The notes under the pieces: generated by a model
What the model saw: the letters and a program-made list of their open reading frames with translations, nothing else
Database searches by the model: none
What the model was told of the DNA's origin: nothing
Shown here: positions 17,208-24,964 of the stretch, piece by piece
Position numbering within the stretch: position 1 is the first letter of the stretch
Layout: the number at the start of each line of letters is the position of its first letter
Made by a program: the position numbers and the translations under genes
Assembly (NCBI RefSeq): GCF_900182735.1
Contig: NZ_FXTU01000006.1
Span: 140,863 to 204,862, forward strand
Origin: Laceyella tengchongensis
GTDB taxonomy: Bacteria; Bacillota; Bacilli; Thermoactinomycetales; Thermoactinomycetaceae
Direction: 5' to 3'
Length of the DNA stretch: 64,000 nt

Positions 17208-18833
17208 ATGGAAAATAAAAGCGCAAAAAGTCGATGGGAAGAAAAAACCGTTCGCTGGTTAGAGAAAGCGCCAGAACGCAAGCAATCATTCACCACCCTC
17301 TCTGGCATTGAAGTGGAACGCTTATACACCGAACACGAAGCACGGGAAGAATGGCCCGGTGAATTCCCTTATACGCGCGGGATACACCCGACCATGTACC
17401 GCAGTCGCCTTTGGACGATGCGCCAGTACGCCGGGTTCGGATCAGCCAAAGAAACAAATGAGCGGTTTCGATATCTGTTGCAACAGGGGCAATCGGGCTT
17501 GAGCGTTGCTTTCGATCTTCCGACCCAAATCGGCTATGACTCTGATGATCCCATGGCGATGGGAGAAGTGGGGAAAGTAGGGGTGGCGATCGATTCCCTT
17601 CGGGACATGGAACAATTGTTTGCGGGGATTCCCTTGGATCAAGTTAGCACGTCGATGACCATCAATGCCCCTGCAGCGATTTTGTTAGCGATGGTGATTG
17701 CCGTTGGCGAAAAGCAAGGCGTTAAGCCGGAGCAGTTACGCGGCACCATTCAAAACGACATCCTCAAAGAGTACATTGCGCGGGGCACCTACATTTTTCC
17801 GCCCCAACCGTCGATGCGCTTGATCACTGACATTTTTCAGTATTGTGCGGAACATGTACCCAAGTGGAACACGATCAGCATCAGCGGCTACCACATTCGC
17901 GAAGCCGGATCCACCGCCGTGCAAGAAGTCGCTTTCACTTTGGCCAACGGCATTCAATATGTGGAAGCGGCCTTGGAGGCGGGCTTGGAAGTAGACCAAT
18001 TTGCGCCGCGACTCTCTTTTTTCTTCAACGCGCACAACCACTTTTTTGAAGAAATCGCCAAATTCCGCGCCGCAAGAAGGTTATGGGCTAAAATCATGAA
18101 ACATCGTTTCCATGCGTCGAACGAGCGCTCGTTACAGCTTCGGTTCCATACCCAGACGGGTGGGTCGACATTGACTGCGCAACAGCCGGACAACAACATT
18201 GTGCGGGTCACCCTGCAAGCGTTGGCGGCAGTGCTTGGGGGAACGCAGAGCTTGCACACCAACGCCAGGGATGAAGCTTTGGCCTTGCCCACGGAAGAGT
18301 CGGCGCGAATCGCCCTGCGCACGCAACAGATTATCGCTTACGAAAGCGGCGTGGCCGACACAGTGGACCCGTTGGGCGGTTCCCACTACATCGAGACGCT
18401 GACAGACCAGATCGAGCAAGAGGCAGAAGCGCTGATCAAGCGGATTGATGAGTTAGGGGGAGCGGTGCATGCTGTGGAGCAAGGGTTTATGCAACGGGAA
18501 ATTCGCCGGGTAGCGCTGGAAACACAACGGAAAATCGAGCGCGGTGAAGAAGTGGTGGTGGGGGTGAACAAGTTCACCTTGGAGAATGAAACGCAACCGC
18601 CACTTCTGCGGGTCAACCCGGCCTTTGCCAAAGAACAGATCGCGGCGTTGAAAGAATTGCGGGCGACGCGCGATCAAGAAGCGGTGAACCAGGCGTTGGC
18701 GCGGCTTAAACAGGCTGCGGCGGGAACGGAAAATGTGATGCCTAGCATACTGGAGGCAGTCAAAGCGTATGCCACAGTGGGTGAAATCTGCAACACATTG
18801 AGAGCGGTGTTTGGTGAATATAAACCAGTCTAG
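17208..18833 (+). CDS. Methylmalonyl-CoA mutase, large (catalytic) subunit
   Basis: Interconverts methylmalonyl-CoA and succinyl-CoA by B12 radical chemistry. The 541-aa protein holds the TIM-barrel domain only: TRGIHPTMYRSRLWTMRQYAG, SVAFDLPTQIGYDSDDP, FHTQTGGSTLTAQQPDNN and ARIALRTQQIIAYESGV are hallmark segments. The B12-binding domain is on the separate next gene, as in split mutases. ATG 17208 has AGGGGGA upstream; an extension to 17169 lacks a site. First gene of a cluster for propionyl-CoA use. Confidence 0.95.
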   Translation: MENKSAKSRWEEKTVRWLEKAPERKQSFTTLSGIEVERLYTEHEAREEWPGEFPYTRGIHPTMYRSRLWTMRQYAGFGSAKETNERFRYLLQQGQSGLSVAFDLPTQIGYDSDDPMAMGEVGKVGVAIDSLRDMEQLFAGIPLDQVSTSMTINAPAAILLAMVIAVGEKQGVKPEQLRGTIQNDILKEYIARGTYIFPPQPSMRLITDIFQYCAEHVPKWNTISISGYHIREAGSTAVQEVAFTLANGIQYVEAALEAGLEVDQFAPRLSFFFNAHNHFFEEIAKFRAARRLWAKIMKHRFHASNERSLQLRFHTQTGGSTLTAQQPDNNIVRVTLQALAAVLGGTQSLHTNARDEALALPTEESARIALRTQQIIAYESGVADTVDPLGGSHYIETLTDQIEQEAEALIKRIDELGGAVHAVEQGFMQREIRRVALETQRKIERGEEVVVGVNKFTLENETQPPLLRVNPAFAKEQIAALKELRATRDQEAVNQALARLKQAAAGTENVMPSILEAVKAYATVGEICNTLRAVFGEYKPV

Positions 18834-18845
18834 GAGGAAATGGAC

Positions 18846-19256
18846 ATGAATCGACCAATTCGCGTACTCATAGCCAAGCCTGGTTTAGACGGGCATGATC
18901 GCGGGGCGCTAATCATCGCCCAAGCTTTGCGGGATGAAGGGATGGAAGTGATTTACACCGGTTTGCGACAGACTCCGGCGCAAATTGTCGCCACCGCGAT
19001 TCAAGAAGATGTGGATGTGATCGGATTATCTTGTTTGTCTGGAGCCCATAATGAACTGTTTCCCGAAGTGGTGCGGTTGCTCAGGGAACAACAGGCCGAC
19101 GACATAGTGGTTGTCGGGGGCGGAGTCATTCCACAAGAAGATATTGCGTACCTGAAAGAGCAAGGTGTGGCCGAAGTGTTTACATCCGGCACGACAACGA
19201 CAGAAACAGCTGAATTCATCCGGCGAGTGGTCAAGGAAAAGGGGGTTCAGGCATGA
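18846..19256 (+). CDS. Methylmalonyl-CoA mutase, cobalamin-binding subunit
   Basis: Small subunit of 136 aa that binds adenosylcobalamin for the preceding catalytic subunit. It has the DxHxxG motif (LDGHDRG, His being the lower cobalt ligand), SCLSGAHNELFPEV and VVVGGGVIPQEDI, ending near TSGTTT. ATG 18846 is favoured over 18840 because GGAGG is then 8 bases away rather than 2. It overlaps the epimerase gene by 4 bases. Confidence 0.94.
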   Translation: MNRPIRVLIAKPGLDGHDRGALIIAQALRDEGMEVIYTGLRQTPAQIVATAIQEDVDVIGLSCLSGAHNELFPEVVRLLREQQADDIVVVGGGVIPQEDIAYLKEQGVAEVFTSGTTTTETAEFIRRVVKEKGVQA

Positions 19257-19675
19257 AGTGCCCCCCTCAAAAAATCAGTCATATCGGCATTGCGGTTTGG
19301 GATTTGAAGAAGGCTTGCGCCTGGTACCAAGAAGTACTGGGATTAACTTTGGAAGGCATGGAGGAGGTGGAAAGTGAACAGGTGCGGGTCGGTTTCTTGC
19401 GCATCGGGGAAAGCCGGATTGAACTGCTTGAGCCGATGTCCAAAGAGAGTGCTATCCACAAATATCTGGTGCGGTACGGCGAGGGAATCCATCATGTCGC
19501 CCTTGAAGTGAGTGACATCAAAACCAGGTTGCGGGAAGTGGCTGAGCGGGGGGTTCGCCTGATCAATGAAGAGCCCAAACCCGGTGCGCACCAGATGAAT
19601 ATCGCTTTTCTTCATCCAAAATCAACGGGCGGCGTATTACTAGAATTGTGCGAAGCGCGGGAAAACGCAGAATGA
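19253..19675 (+). CDS. mce: Methylmalonyl-CoA epimerase
   Basis: VOC-fold metalloenzyme (140 aa) converting (S)- to (R)-methylmalonyl-CoA for the mutase. Metal ligands are visible: His in ISHIGIAV, Glu in RIELLEP, His in GIHHVALEV and Glu in GVLLELCEA. It starts in an ATGA overlap with the B12-subunit gene. Confidence 0.94.
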   Translation: MKCPPQKISHIGIAVWDLKKACAWYQEVLGLTLEGMEEVESEQVRVGFLRIGESRIELLEPMSKESAIHKYLVRYGEGIHHVALEVSDIKTRLREVAERGVRLINEEPKPGAHQMNIAFLHPKSTGGVLLELCEARENAE

Positions 19676-19688
19676 GGATGTGACATCA

Positions 19689-21239
19689 ATGGATATGTAC
19701 AAGAAAATTGAAGAGATGGAAGCCAAACGGAGCAAAGTGGAGCTAGGCGGAGGAGAACTGCGGATCCGGTCGCAACACAAGCGCGGGAAACTGACGGCCC
19801 GGGAACGGCTCGACCTTTTGCTGGACGAGGGCTCATTTGTTGAATTAAATGCGTTTGTGGAACACCGCGCCACGCACTTTGGCATGGAGCACACGGAAGC
19901 TCCCGGTGAAGGGGTGGTGACGGGCTACGGAAAGATCCACGGCCGGCTCGTGTATGTATTTGCCCAGGATTTCACCGTGTTTGGTGGGGCGCTGGGGGAA
20001 ATGCATGCCTTGAAAATTGCCAAAGTGATGGATTTGGCGGCGAAAAACGGAGCACCGATCATCGGCCTGAACGACTCGGGAGGAGCACGCATCCAAGAAG
20101 GAGTCGTATCGTTGGATGGTTATGGCCATATCTTCTATCGCAACTCGATTTATTCTGGCGTGATTCCGCAGATATCGGTGATCTTGGGGCCATGTGCGGG
20201 TGGTGCAGTCTATTCCCCCGCGATCACCGACTTCGTGTTTATGGTAGAGGATACAAGTCAGATGTTTATCACCGGTCCCAAGGTGATCGAGGCTGTCACC
20301 AAGGAGAAGATCACGGCGGAGGAATTGGGTGGAGCAAAAATGCACGCTACTATGAGCGGCAATGTTCATTTCACCGCGCCTACGGAAACGGAAGTGTTGG
20401 AGGAGGTGCGGCGGCTGTGTACTTATCTGCCACAGAGCAACCGGGAAAATCCACCCCGTCGGGAGTGGGAGGAGCAAGGAGATGACTGGGTAGAAGCGCT
20501 GGCCGATAAGGTGCCGGTGGAAGGAACGCGCGTTTATGATGTGCGGGAAGTGATTCAAGCGGTGGTGGATCAAGGAGATTTTATGGAAGTGCATCGTCAT
20601 TTCGCCCGTAACATCGTCGTCGGTTTTGGTCGGATCGCGGGACGCACCGTGGGCCTTGTTGCCAATCAGCCGAAAGTGATGGCGGGAAGTTTGGATATTG
20701 ATTCGTCGGATAAGCTGAGCCGCTTTATCCGTTTTTGCGATTGCTTCAACATCCCGTTGATCACGTTTGTCGACGTCACTGGCTTTTTCCCAGGCGTAAA
20801 TCAGGAGCACCATGGCATCATCCGGCACGGCGCCAAGATCTTGTACGCATATTCGGAGGCGACTGTACCCAAGATTACAGTGATCCTGCGCAAAGCATTT
20901 GGCGGCGCTTATGTGGCGCTGAACAGTAAAGCGATTGGGGCTGATCTGGTGTACGCCTGGCCCTGCGCCGAAATTGCGGTGATGGGCGCGGAAGGCGCGG
21001 CCAATATCATCTTCCAACGTGAGATTGCGGACAGTGAACAGCCGGAAGAGACCAGACAGCGGCGGATCGCGGAATATCGCGAAAAGTTTTCCAACCCCTA
21101 TGTGGCCGCGGCGCATGGCATGGTGGATGATGTGATCGATCCGCGCGCCACCAGACAAAAACTGATCAGCGCTCTGGAAATGCTGGAACAGAAACAGGAA
21201 AGCCGTCCAGCTAAAAAGCATGGAAACATCCCTTTGTGA
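19689..21239 (+). CDS. Acyl-CoA (propionyl-CoA) carboxylase beta subunit
   Basis: Carboxyltransferase of the PccB/MmdA/YqjD family, 516 aa. Two crotonase-like halves are evident: GLNDSGGARIQEGVVSLDGY and ILGPCAGGAVYSPAITDF in the first, and TFVDVTGFFPGVNQEHHG and RKAFGGAYVALNSKAIG in the second. With the mutase and epimerase it gives a propionyl-CoA to succinyl-CoA route; no biotin carboxylase subunit is in this window. I take ATG 19689, with GAGG 11 bases upstream; GTG 19680 and ATG 19695 are alternatives. A terminator follows. Confidence 0.93.
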   Translation: MDMYKKIEEMEAKRSKVELGGGELRIRSQHKRGKLTARERLDLLLDEGSFVELNAFVEHRATHFGMEHTEAPGEGVVTGYGKIHGRLVYVFAQDFTVFGGALGEMHALKIAKVMDLAAKNGAPIIGLNDSGGARIQEGVVSLDGYGHIFYRNSIYSGVIPQISVILGPCAGGAVYSPAITDFVFMVEDTSQMFITGPKVIEAVTKEKITAEELGGAKMHATMSGNVHFTAPTETEVLEEVRRLCTYLPQSNRENPPRREWEEQGDDWVEALADKVPVEGTRVYDVREVIQAVVDQGDFMEVHRHFARNIVVGFGRIAGRTVGLVANQPKVMAGSLDIDSSDKLSRFIRFCDCFNIPLITFVDVTGFFPGVNQEHHGIIRHGAKILYAYSEATVPKITVILRKAFGGAYVALNSKAIGADLVYAWPCAEIAVMGAEGAANIIFQREIADSEQPEETRQRRIAEYREKFSNPYVAAAHGMVDDVIDPRATRQKLISALEMLEQKQESRPAKKHGNIPL

Positions 21240-21249
21240 TAGGGATGAG

Positions 21250-21289
21250 AAGCACTGGCGAGGCCGTCTCTGGCCCCGGTGCTTTTTCT
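21250..21289 (+). terminator. Terminator after the carboxylase gene
   Basis: AAGCACTGG and CCGGTGCTT pair (one G-U), followed by TTTTCT. Confidence 0.75.
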
Positions 21290-21391
21290 ATTGTATGTGA
21301 ATAAAAAAAATTAAATTGGACATAATAGGGGCAAAGCCAGTTTTCCCATGATGTGGCAATCTTCTAACTACCGGAGTGGAGGAAAATAGCA

Positions 21392-21528
21392 CTAGGGTGT
21401 GTCTGGCATATCAAGTTGGTAGGGAAGAAGCGGCGGAAAAACCTTTTCTCGAGGAGCGCCTCGTCACGCGTGAAGCGAATGAGAAAATGGTTTTGGAGCC
21501 GCTGGCCTATGCATCAGACACGCTCTAG
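21392..21528 (+). mobile_element. 137-bp MITE-like element, copy 1
   Basis: Bounded by CTAG on both sides, with ends GGGTGTGTCTG and CAGACACGCT in inverted orientation. The interior is almost identical to the reverse complement of 33678-33814. CTAG fits the YTAR four-base target duplication of IS5-group elements. One reading frame (from 21394) is open across the whole element and stops at the TAG of the right CTAG. It has no transposase of its own. The rest of 21290-21774 shows no gene. Confidence 0.8.
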
Positions 21529-21774
21529 AAAATTGTTTCATTTAAATATAGAATGAGTAATGAGGAGTTGCTGAAAAATTTCGGATTACAAAGCGAACAA
21601 CTGGCAAAAAAATGGCAAATTTTATAGCTTTGTACAGGCTTTTTTCGCCAAACCGCTGTCAATAACCAAAGATCCACGTTTTTTGCCTGATTTTAGGTCT
21701 TTGGTTGCCAACAAGTTGAATTGAGTCATGGTAAAATAGGTAGTAATTTTATCGGGTGATTGGAGGAGTAACGC

Positions 21775-22932
21775 GTGGTAGACCAACAGCGTTTAATCGA
21801 TGAATTTATAGAATTAGTAAAAACGGATAGTGAGACAGGTGAGGAAAGAGCCATTTGTGACCTTCTGACCCAAAAACTGACGGAGTTGGGGTTAGATGTG
21901 GTTGAGGATGGCTCTGCTCAATTGACGGGGCATGGCGCGGGCAATTTGGTGGCGACACTGAAAGGAACGGTTCCGGGGGCACCTAAGATCTATTTTACCT
22001 GCCATATGGACACCGTCGCTCCGGGCAAAGGGATCAAGCCGCAAATCAACGGCGATGTGATCGAATCCGACGGCACCACCATCCTTGGTGCGGATGATAA
22101 AGCCGGCTTGGCAGCACTGTTGGAGGGAATCCGCCTGTTGAAAGAAAAAGGGCTTCCTCACGGACAAATCCAATTGCTCATCACTGCCGGGGAAGAATCT
22201 GGTTTGATTGGGTCTCGCCATCTGGATATGTCTCTGGTAGACGCCGATTTCGGGTTTGCCATGGATTCCGATGGAGAGGTGGGCGAAATCATCACGTCGG
22301 CTCCGTCGCAAGTAAAAGTGCTAGCAACCATTTATGGCAAAGCGGCGCATGCAGGTGTGAACCCTGAAGATGGGATTAGCGCCATCCAAGTAGCCAGTCG
22401 GGCCATCTCCAAAATGCGCTTGGGCCGGATTGACGAAGAGACGACGGCCAACATCGGTCGCTTCCAAGGAGGCACTGCATCCAATGTGATTCCGGAGCGG
22501 GTCGAAATCTTAGCTGAAGCGCGTAGCCGCAATCCGGAGAAATTGCGCCGGCAAGTGGACAGCATGGTACAAGCATTTCATGAAGCGGCTGAGGAATTCA
22601 ACGCCAAAGCCGAAGTGGAAACACGTACCTTGTACCCTTCATTCCACTTTTCCGAAGAGGATCTGGTGGTGCAAAAAGCCAAAGAAGCGGTTATGCGCAT
22701 TGGCCGCACGCCCCGCATTGGCGCCAGCGGTGGGGGGAGCGATGCTAACGTGATCGCCGGGCACGGCATTCCCACAGTGAATTTGGGCATCGGTTATCAG
22801 AACATCCACACCACCAGTGAACGGATGCCGATCAAAGAGTTGGTGAAAGCGGCGGAGTTGGTGGTAGCTCTGATCGAAGAATCGGCGAAGGTAGGGGTGG
22901 CCGCTACGGGTAGCGGTTCTTTGGGGAAATAG
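21775..22932 (+). CDS. M20 family peptidase, PepT-like (YqjE)
   Basis: Zinc-dependent aminotripeptidase-type protein (385 aa). Metal and catalytic residues are present: FTCHMDTV (His/Asp), GADDKAG (bridging Asp), AGEESGLIGS (catalytic Glu pair) and the late His in NIHTTSERM. A dimerisation insert covers about residues 180-300. GTG start at 21775 after GGAGGAG. It matches YqjE, which follows the carboxylase homologue yqjD in B. subtilis, so this is backbone synteny. Confidence 0.88.
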   Translation: MVDQQRLIDEFIELVKTDSETGEERAICDLLTQKLTELGLDVVEDGSAQLTGHGAGNLVATLKGTVPGAPKIYFTCHMDTVAPGKGIKPQINGDVIESDGTTILGADDKAGLAALLEGIRLLKEKGLPHGQIQLLITAGEESGLIGSRHLDMSLVDADFGFAMDSDGEVGEIITSAPSQVKVLATIYGKAAHAGVNPEDGISAIQVASRAISKMRLGRIDEETTANIGRFQGGTASNVIPERVEILAEARSRNPEKLRRQVDSMVQAFHEAAEEFNAKAEVETRTLYPSFHFSEEDLVVQKAKEAVMRIGRTPRIGASGGGSDANVIAGHGIPTVNLGIGYQNIHTTSERMPIKELVKAAELVVALIEESAKVGVAATGSGSLGK

Positions 22933-23049
22933 GTTGTTAGCCCGTTTTTGACGCAATCATTATTCTGGATGGTTGGGTTGAAAAATATTCCCTGTTTGTT
23001 GAAAAAATGAAGTAACCATCGAATGGCCAATCCCAGTCATGTGAACAAA

Positions 23050-23082
23050 AAACGGTCTCCCGTCGGAGGCCGTTTGCTTTTC
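23050..23082. terminator. Bidirectional terminator
   Basis: AAACGGTCTCC (23050-23060) pairs with GGAGGCCGTTT (23065-23075), with A-rich left and T-rich right flanks. It serves both the peptidase and the convergent EcsC gene. Confidence 0.85.
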
Positions 23083-23911
23083 ATAAATTGTATTTTGCCA
23101 ATCCATCATCGCTGTCCATGCGGGCTAATTTTTCCAAGACCCGGCGTTTGCGGTAGAGCATTTGTCCTGCTTCCGCCACTTCATCGATGGTGGAACGGTT
23201 GATGTAGGCGCCGAAGATGATTCCTACGACGGGAACGAGCTGGAACAGTTTTTTCCAGCCATAGTTGTCCCGGTAAGTAAAGATCACTTCGCGCCACCCC
23301 TCCAATTTGGAGATGGATTCGCCAACTTGTGCTGTTTCGGCCGCCGCTAGTTCTTTGATGATCGCTTGCTTGCCGACGAAGTCACTGGAAGCGAATTGCA
23401 GGCATTTGACGATGAAAATGCGCTCATGTTTGTCCTTGGGATTGTAGCCGTAACTTAGCGCCATCTCTTGCAGAACCTTCAGTGAAAGGCCCAAGAGGGC
23501 GGGGATGTCAATAGCTAGGGTGAATACTCCGCCAAAGCCCGTTGTCGCTCCTTGCATGGTGGCGAATTGCTTGCGTGATTCTTTCAATTCCTCCGCCACT
23601 TTATCCATCGTGTGAAGCGGAAGAGCTGGCACTTTGTCCAATGCGAGGTAATCGGGACGAAGTTGGGCTTCTTTGGCCAGTTGAGTGATAATTTCTTTAT
23701 CGCTGATCAAATACTGCCCGCCTGTTTGGATGTAGCCCCCCAATTCATCGAGAATTTTGCCTAGCCATTCATGCACGATGTTGGGAGTGATGCGGTCGAG
23801 CAGGGCGAAAGGGATTCTGCCTAATTTTTCCCAAAACCACAAATCCTTTTGATCTTGTTCCCATTTTTCTATTTCTTTTAATGCTTCCAATAGCATTTCC
23901 CGGTTTTCCAT
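23081..23911 (-). CDS. EcsC family protein
   Basis: EcsC-domain protein of 276 aa (MENREMLLEALKEIEKWEQD). Visible are a WFWEKLGRIPFALLDRITP segment, a glycine-rich hydrophobic stretch GATTGFGGVFTLAIDIPALL near the middle, and a second hydrophobic stretch LFQLVPVVGIIFGAYINRS near the C-terminus, all typical of the family. Biochemical function is unknown. I prefer ATG 23911, which has AGGGATGG upstream, over 23929, which has none. Divergent from the retron and downstream of the winged-helix gene on the same strand. Confidence 0.82.
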   Translation of the reverse strand: MENREMLLEALKEIEKWEQDQKDLWFWEKLGRIPFALLDRITPNIVHEWLGKILDELGGYIQTGGQYLISDKEIITQLAKEAQLRPDYLALDKVPALPLHTMDKVAEELKESRKQFATMQGATTGFGGVFTLAIDIPALLGLSLKVLQEMALSYGYNPKDKHERIFIVKCLQFASSDFVGKQAIIKELAAAETAQVGESISKLEGWREVIFTYRDNYGWKKLFQLVPVVGIIFGAYINRSTIDEVAEAGQMLYRKRRVLEKLARMDSDDGLAKYNL

Positions 23912-23943
23912 AATGGTTCCATCCCTCATTCACTAATGCTTAG

Positions 23944-24486
23944 TTACCGTCGGAAAGACTCTTTGTTGCCACCGACCACATTGAGTGCGGCTTGGTAGGC
24001 CGCGATGATCTGGTCCAATTGGGCTCGCTCCGTAGGGGTGAGGCGTGTCCGGTTCTGTGCCAGGTAAGTTTGCAAGCTGTCGAACCGTTGGGTGAGGTGA
24101 TCACATTCCAACTTGATCAGCCCTACTACTGGGGAAGGCTCCTGATCACTAACCTCAGTGTGTGTCGGGAGCGGTTCATAGCGTTTGATTTTCACCATGG
24201 TGCGATAATGCAATCCGTCTTTTCCTTTGAGTTGCCCCAAATGGGTCAATTCGATGAAATCGCGGTCTGCCAACCGAACTAAGGCACGCCGGATGGTTGA
24301 CCGCGTCAGGTCGAGGTATTTTTCCAATTGCCGGTAGGAAATGATGCAAGCCCCTTTGGGAATGAGAACTTGGTACTCTGGATGGATCATTTCCTCCGGA
24401 GCCGCCAACCGGACCAGTTCAAAATAGGTTTGCCTCTCACGTGGGGTGAGTTGGTCCAGCTTGGCCTGATAAGGCTGAACTTTCAT
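23944..24486 (-). CDS. Winged-helix DNA-binding protein (180 aa)
   Basis: Unnamed regulator-like protein. Residues ~45-100 form a winged helix with recognition-helix region LEKYLDLTRSTIRRALVRLA and wing FIELTHLGQLKGKDGLHYRT. The C-terminal half is helical (coiled-coil-like, 120-175). GGGAG lies upstream of the ATG at 24486. It is divergent to the retron promoter (159 bases away), so it could regulate the retron, but its position next to EcsC fits an ordinary backbone gene as well. Confidence 0.7.
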   Translation of the reverse strand: MKVQPYQAKLDQLTPRERQTYFELVRLAAPEEMIHPEYQVLIPKGACIISYRQLEKYLDLTRSTIRRALVRLADRDFIELTHLGQLKGKDGLHYRTMVKIKRYEPLPTHTEVSDQEPSPVVGLIKLECDHLTQRFDSLQTYLAQNRTRLTPTERAQLDQIIAAYQAALNVVGGNKESFRR

Positions 24487-24644
24487 GTTGTCACTCCCTT
24501 GATGTCATAAGCCGAATGGTTCGTAGAGGTGTCGATTTGGCGCAATGTGGGTTGCATCATCATTTTAACCCAGCGCGGGCGCTGGAGGAAGTGCTGGGTC
24601 AGATGAAGGATTGTAAGGATTTGCATCGCTTAAATTATTTTGTA

Positions 24645-24673
24645 TTGACATTTCAATTCGATTAATTCATAAT
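24645..24673 (+). promoter_or_regulatory. Sigma-A promoter of the retron RNA/operon
   Basis: TTGACA (24645-24650), a 17-base spacer and CATAAT (24668-24673). Transcription would start near 24680, about 15 bases before the a1 arm of the retron RNA. Confidence 0.8.
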
Positions 24674-24679
24674 ACTATT

Positions 24680-24904
24680 TGTACATAAAAGAAGACTTTG
24701 TCTAGCCGTTTGCACGGTGATACGCTGTGCAGGACATGATGGAAAACATTCATCACCCGGCTCCGCGTTACTTAGTCAGCCCTAGTGCACCCCTTAGTGC
24801 GTTAGGTTCTGCCTAAGCAGGCGTAGCCGGACCTAACGACTAAGGGGGTGCACTAGGGCTTATTCAGTGCGAACCCAGATCCGAAGACTGTTAGTAGACA
24901 AAGT
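24680..24904 (+). ncRNA. Retron msr-msd non-coding RNA
   Basis: Template RNA for the reverse transcriptase encoded downstream. Closing stem: a1 ACTTTGTCTA (24695-24704) is the exact reverse complement of a2 TAGACAAAGT (24895-24904). Directly after a1 comes AGC (24704-24706), whose G (24705) is the expected 2'-5' branching guanosine. msr stem-loops: TGCAC/GTGCA (24711-24715, 24727-24731) and TGATG/CATCA (24737-24741, 24751-24755). msd: a ~32-bp nearly perfect hairpin, arms 24778-24809 and 24829-24860, with one bulged base per arm, tipped by a small stem GCCT-AAGC-AGGC. The 5' end and the msr/msd boundary are estimates. Assignment rests on structure plus the adjacent retron RT. Confidence 0.85.
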
Positions 24905-24909
24905 GATTC

Positions 24910-24946
24910 ATGCCTGACTCGGGGATCCGGGTCGGGCATTCTTTTT
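24910..24946 (+). terminator. Terminator between retron RNA and its protein genes
   Basis: ATGCCTGAC (24910-24918) and GTCGGGCAT (24931-24939) pair with one G-U, followed by TCTTTTT. The next gene's ribosome site starts only 5 bases later (24951), so transcripts of the operon must read through it. Confidence 0.8.
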
Positions 24947-24964
24947 ACTTAAGGAGGATGGGGA

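Noticed and set aside
24778..24860. The big hairpin considered as a MITE, IS200/IS605 end or ordinary terminator
   Set aside because: It lies exactly inside a perfect a1/a2 closing stem after an AGC branch site and upstream of a retron RT; no target duplication or T-run was seen.
24645..24960. T-box or known riboswitch in the same leader
   Set aside because: No T-box specifier/antiterminator consensus and no match to riboswitch cores I know; the retron RNA explains the structure.
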